59,735 nucleotides of DNA from an uncultured Bacteroides sp. (GTDB taxonomy: Bacteria > Bacteroidota > Bacteroidia > Bacteroidales > Bacteroidaceae), in assembly GCA_944321465.1 (NCBI GenBank), contig CALULL010000019.1:1-59735 (forward strand). The letters are read 5' to 3'. The notes beneath the pieces were generated by a model, which was given only the letters and a program-made list of their open reading frames with translations, was not told where the DNA came from and made no database searches. Below, piece by piece: positions 58,963 to 59,735 of the stretch (its first letter is position 1; each line of letters begins with the position of its first letter). Both the position numbers and the translations under genes were made by a program.

Positions 58963-59050
58963 GGCGCACCTTCGCCCCCTTGCCCGCAGACCTTTGCCTG
59001 CGTGGCGGCACGCCTGTGCCCGCTTGCTGGCGGAGGTGTGCCCGGGCGGG
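58963..59050. repeat. 22-bp dyad repeat array K (4 units)
   Basis: Cores in exact 22-bp register are GGCGCACCTTCGCCCC, GCAGACCTTTGCC, GGCACGCCTGTGCCC and GGCGGAGGTGTGCCC. Centres are CC, CC, CC, GG. It begins 176 bp after the priA stop. Confidence 0.85.
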
Positions 59051-59147
59051 GACGCGCGGAGGCGTGTCGGCTGTGCCGGGGGTGGCTGCCGTGTTCCGTG
59101 GGGTGAGGGAAGTGGGAGGGGATAGAGTGGGGGGAGGAGGGCGATAG

Positions 59148-59676
59148 CTCTCTTGCCGAGAGAGGGGACGGGAGCATATCTGGCTGTGCCTTATGCGCAT
59201 AGCCCGCCGGAAGGGCCGCGAAATCGACCGCGCGGCCGCCCCGGGAAGCGTCCGGGCGGCCACGTCCGGATCCTTCCTCCCCCGCCCGGGCTTTAAGATT
59301 TTTATTTACGCGTTTTGCGCGCCGACAGCCCCCTTCCGCCGTACGCGCGCCACGCCGTCCGATGCCCCGCAGGCGGCACGCAGGGCCGTCCGGGCATCGG
59401 CCACGGGCAGGCGGACGGCCGCAGGCGGTTTTTCCGGTAACGGAACATTATTCACAGATACACAACGCTATACACAACGCATCCGCGCATCCCGGCACCC
59501 CCTTCCATCCTCCCTTGCCCGCCCCCGCCTGCGGGGAGGAAGCCCCATTGGCCGCCGGACGAGCCCGCCGGGAAGCCCGGGAGCGAGGGAAACAAAATTT
59601 TCTTGCACATTAGTTGCTCATATGTGGCATTTTGCCTACCTTTGCCGCCGGAACACTACCTCTCTCGGCAAGAGAG
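59148..59676. repeat. 18-bp perfect inverted repeat flanking 493 bp (candidate invertible promoter)
   Basis: CTCTCTTGCCGAGAGAGG at 59148-59165 is the exact reverse complement of CCTCTCTCGGCAAGAGAG at 59659-59676. The enclosed segment is about 70% GC with no supported gene. It has a right-facing promoter 15 bp from the right repeat, as in Bacteroides phase-variable promoters. Each repeat is itself a partial hairpin, so a duplicated regulatory hairpin is an alternative. Confidence 0.55.
59614..59644 (+). promoter_or_regulatory. Promoter facing the gene at the window edge
   Basis: TTG at 59614-59616, a 20-bp spacer and TACCTTTG at 59637-59644. The leader would begin near 59650 and include the hairpin ACCTCTCT-CGGCA-AGAGAGGT (59658-59678). 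Confidence 0.65.
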
Positions 59677-59692
59677 GTGGCGTCAGGAAGCA

Positions 59693-59735
59693 ATGTTGAA
59701 ACGCATTCCCGTTGCCGCGCGGGTAAAGATGCAGA
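59693..59735 (+). CDS. 5' end of a gene cut by the window edge
   Basis: The reading MLKRIPVAARVKMQ starts at an ATG 48 bp after a good -7 box and runs to the end of the window. Fourteen residues are too few to name a family. The position behind a hairpin leader and a possible invertible segment suggests a surface-associated or phase-variable operon, but this is inference. Confidence 0.4.
   Translation, partial: MLKRIPVAARVKMQ

Noticed and set aside
1-59735. tRNA, rRNA, tmRNA or RNase P genes
   Set aside because: I looked through the spacers for CCA-ending cloverleafs and known conserved cores and found none. A tRNA or covariance-model scan could still find one.

Overview
The window looks like chromosomal DNA of a GC-rich member of the Bacteroidales, most likely a Bacteroidaceae-type gut anaerobe. 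Three things point there. Many genes are preceded by the Bacteroidetes -7 element TAnnTTTG rather than an E. coli-type -10. Gene order is Bacteroides-like: purH-mreBCD-PBP2-rodA, and aroQ-pyk-OMT-rbfA-lolE divergent from xerD. Several families are typical of the phylum: glutamine synthetase III, O/P-type porin, DUF4369/TlpA-like lipoprotein, DUF2795 protein and ADP-forming acyl-CoA synthetase. No rRNA, tRNA, CRISPR array or insertion sequence was seen.

Layout. 1-5.2 kb: an AT-rich edge with repeats, a DUF2795 protein, a PduO-type cobalamin adenosyltransferase, a degenerate methyltransferase-like protein, shikimate kinase and arginine decarboxylase. 5.5-10.8 kb: an ECF sigma/anti-sigma pair, two related small secreted proteins, an outer-membrane porin and a lipoprotein. 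11-16.2 kb: a YfhO-like membrane protein divergent from the AI-2/methyl-cycle pair mtnN-luxS, then a YgjP-type metallopeptidase. 17-27.3 kb: a secreted M6 metalloprotease, the aroQ-pyk-OMT-rbfA-lolE operon (minus), xerD (plus) and a Bcr/CflA drug exporter. 27.9-35.5 kb: purH and the rod-shape operon mreBCD-PBP2-rodA. 35.9-42.9 kb: ADP-forming acyl-CoA synthetase, a ComM/YifB ATPase, a TlpA-like lipoprotein without its CxxC, and a TPR lipoprotein. 43.1-52.1 kb: three glycosyltransferases and a tripartite RND efflux operon. 52.3-59.7 kb: glnN, an argC homologue lacking the usual catalytic cysteine, a PspC protein, priA and the first codons of a gene cut by the window edge.

The most unusual feature is not a gene. 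At least eleven intergenic spacers carry short arrays (3 to about 7 units) of a GC-rich repeat with a strict 22-bp period. Each unit is built on a dyad core GGCACA-GG-TGTGCC or its complement. In six arrays the left units have a CC centre and the right units a GG centre, so the array as a whole is an inverted repeat. Most arrays lie shortly after the 3' end of a gene, and none was noticed inside a real CDS.

Other non-coding signals stand out. There is an approximately 160-bp element with 23/26-bp terminal inverted repeats upstream of purH. There are two candidate small RNAs, each with its own -7 box and terminator. At the right edge, an 18-bp perfect inverted repeat encloses 493 bp with an outward-facing promoter, which could be an invertible promoter. 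All assignments come from reading the sequence only; no database search was run.
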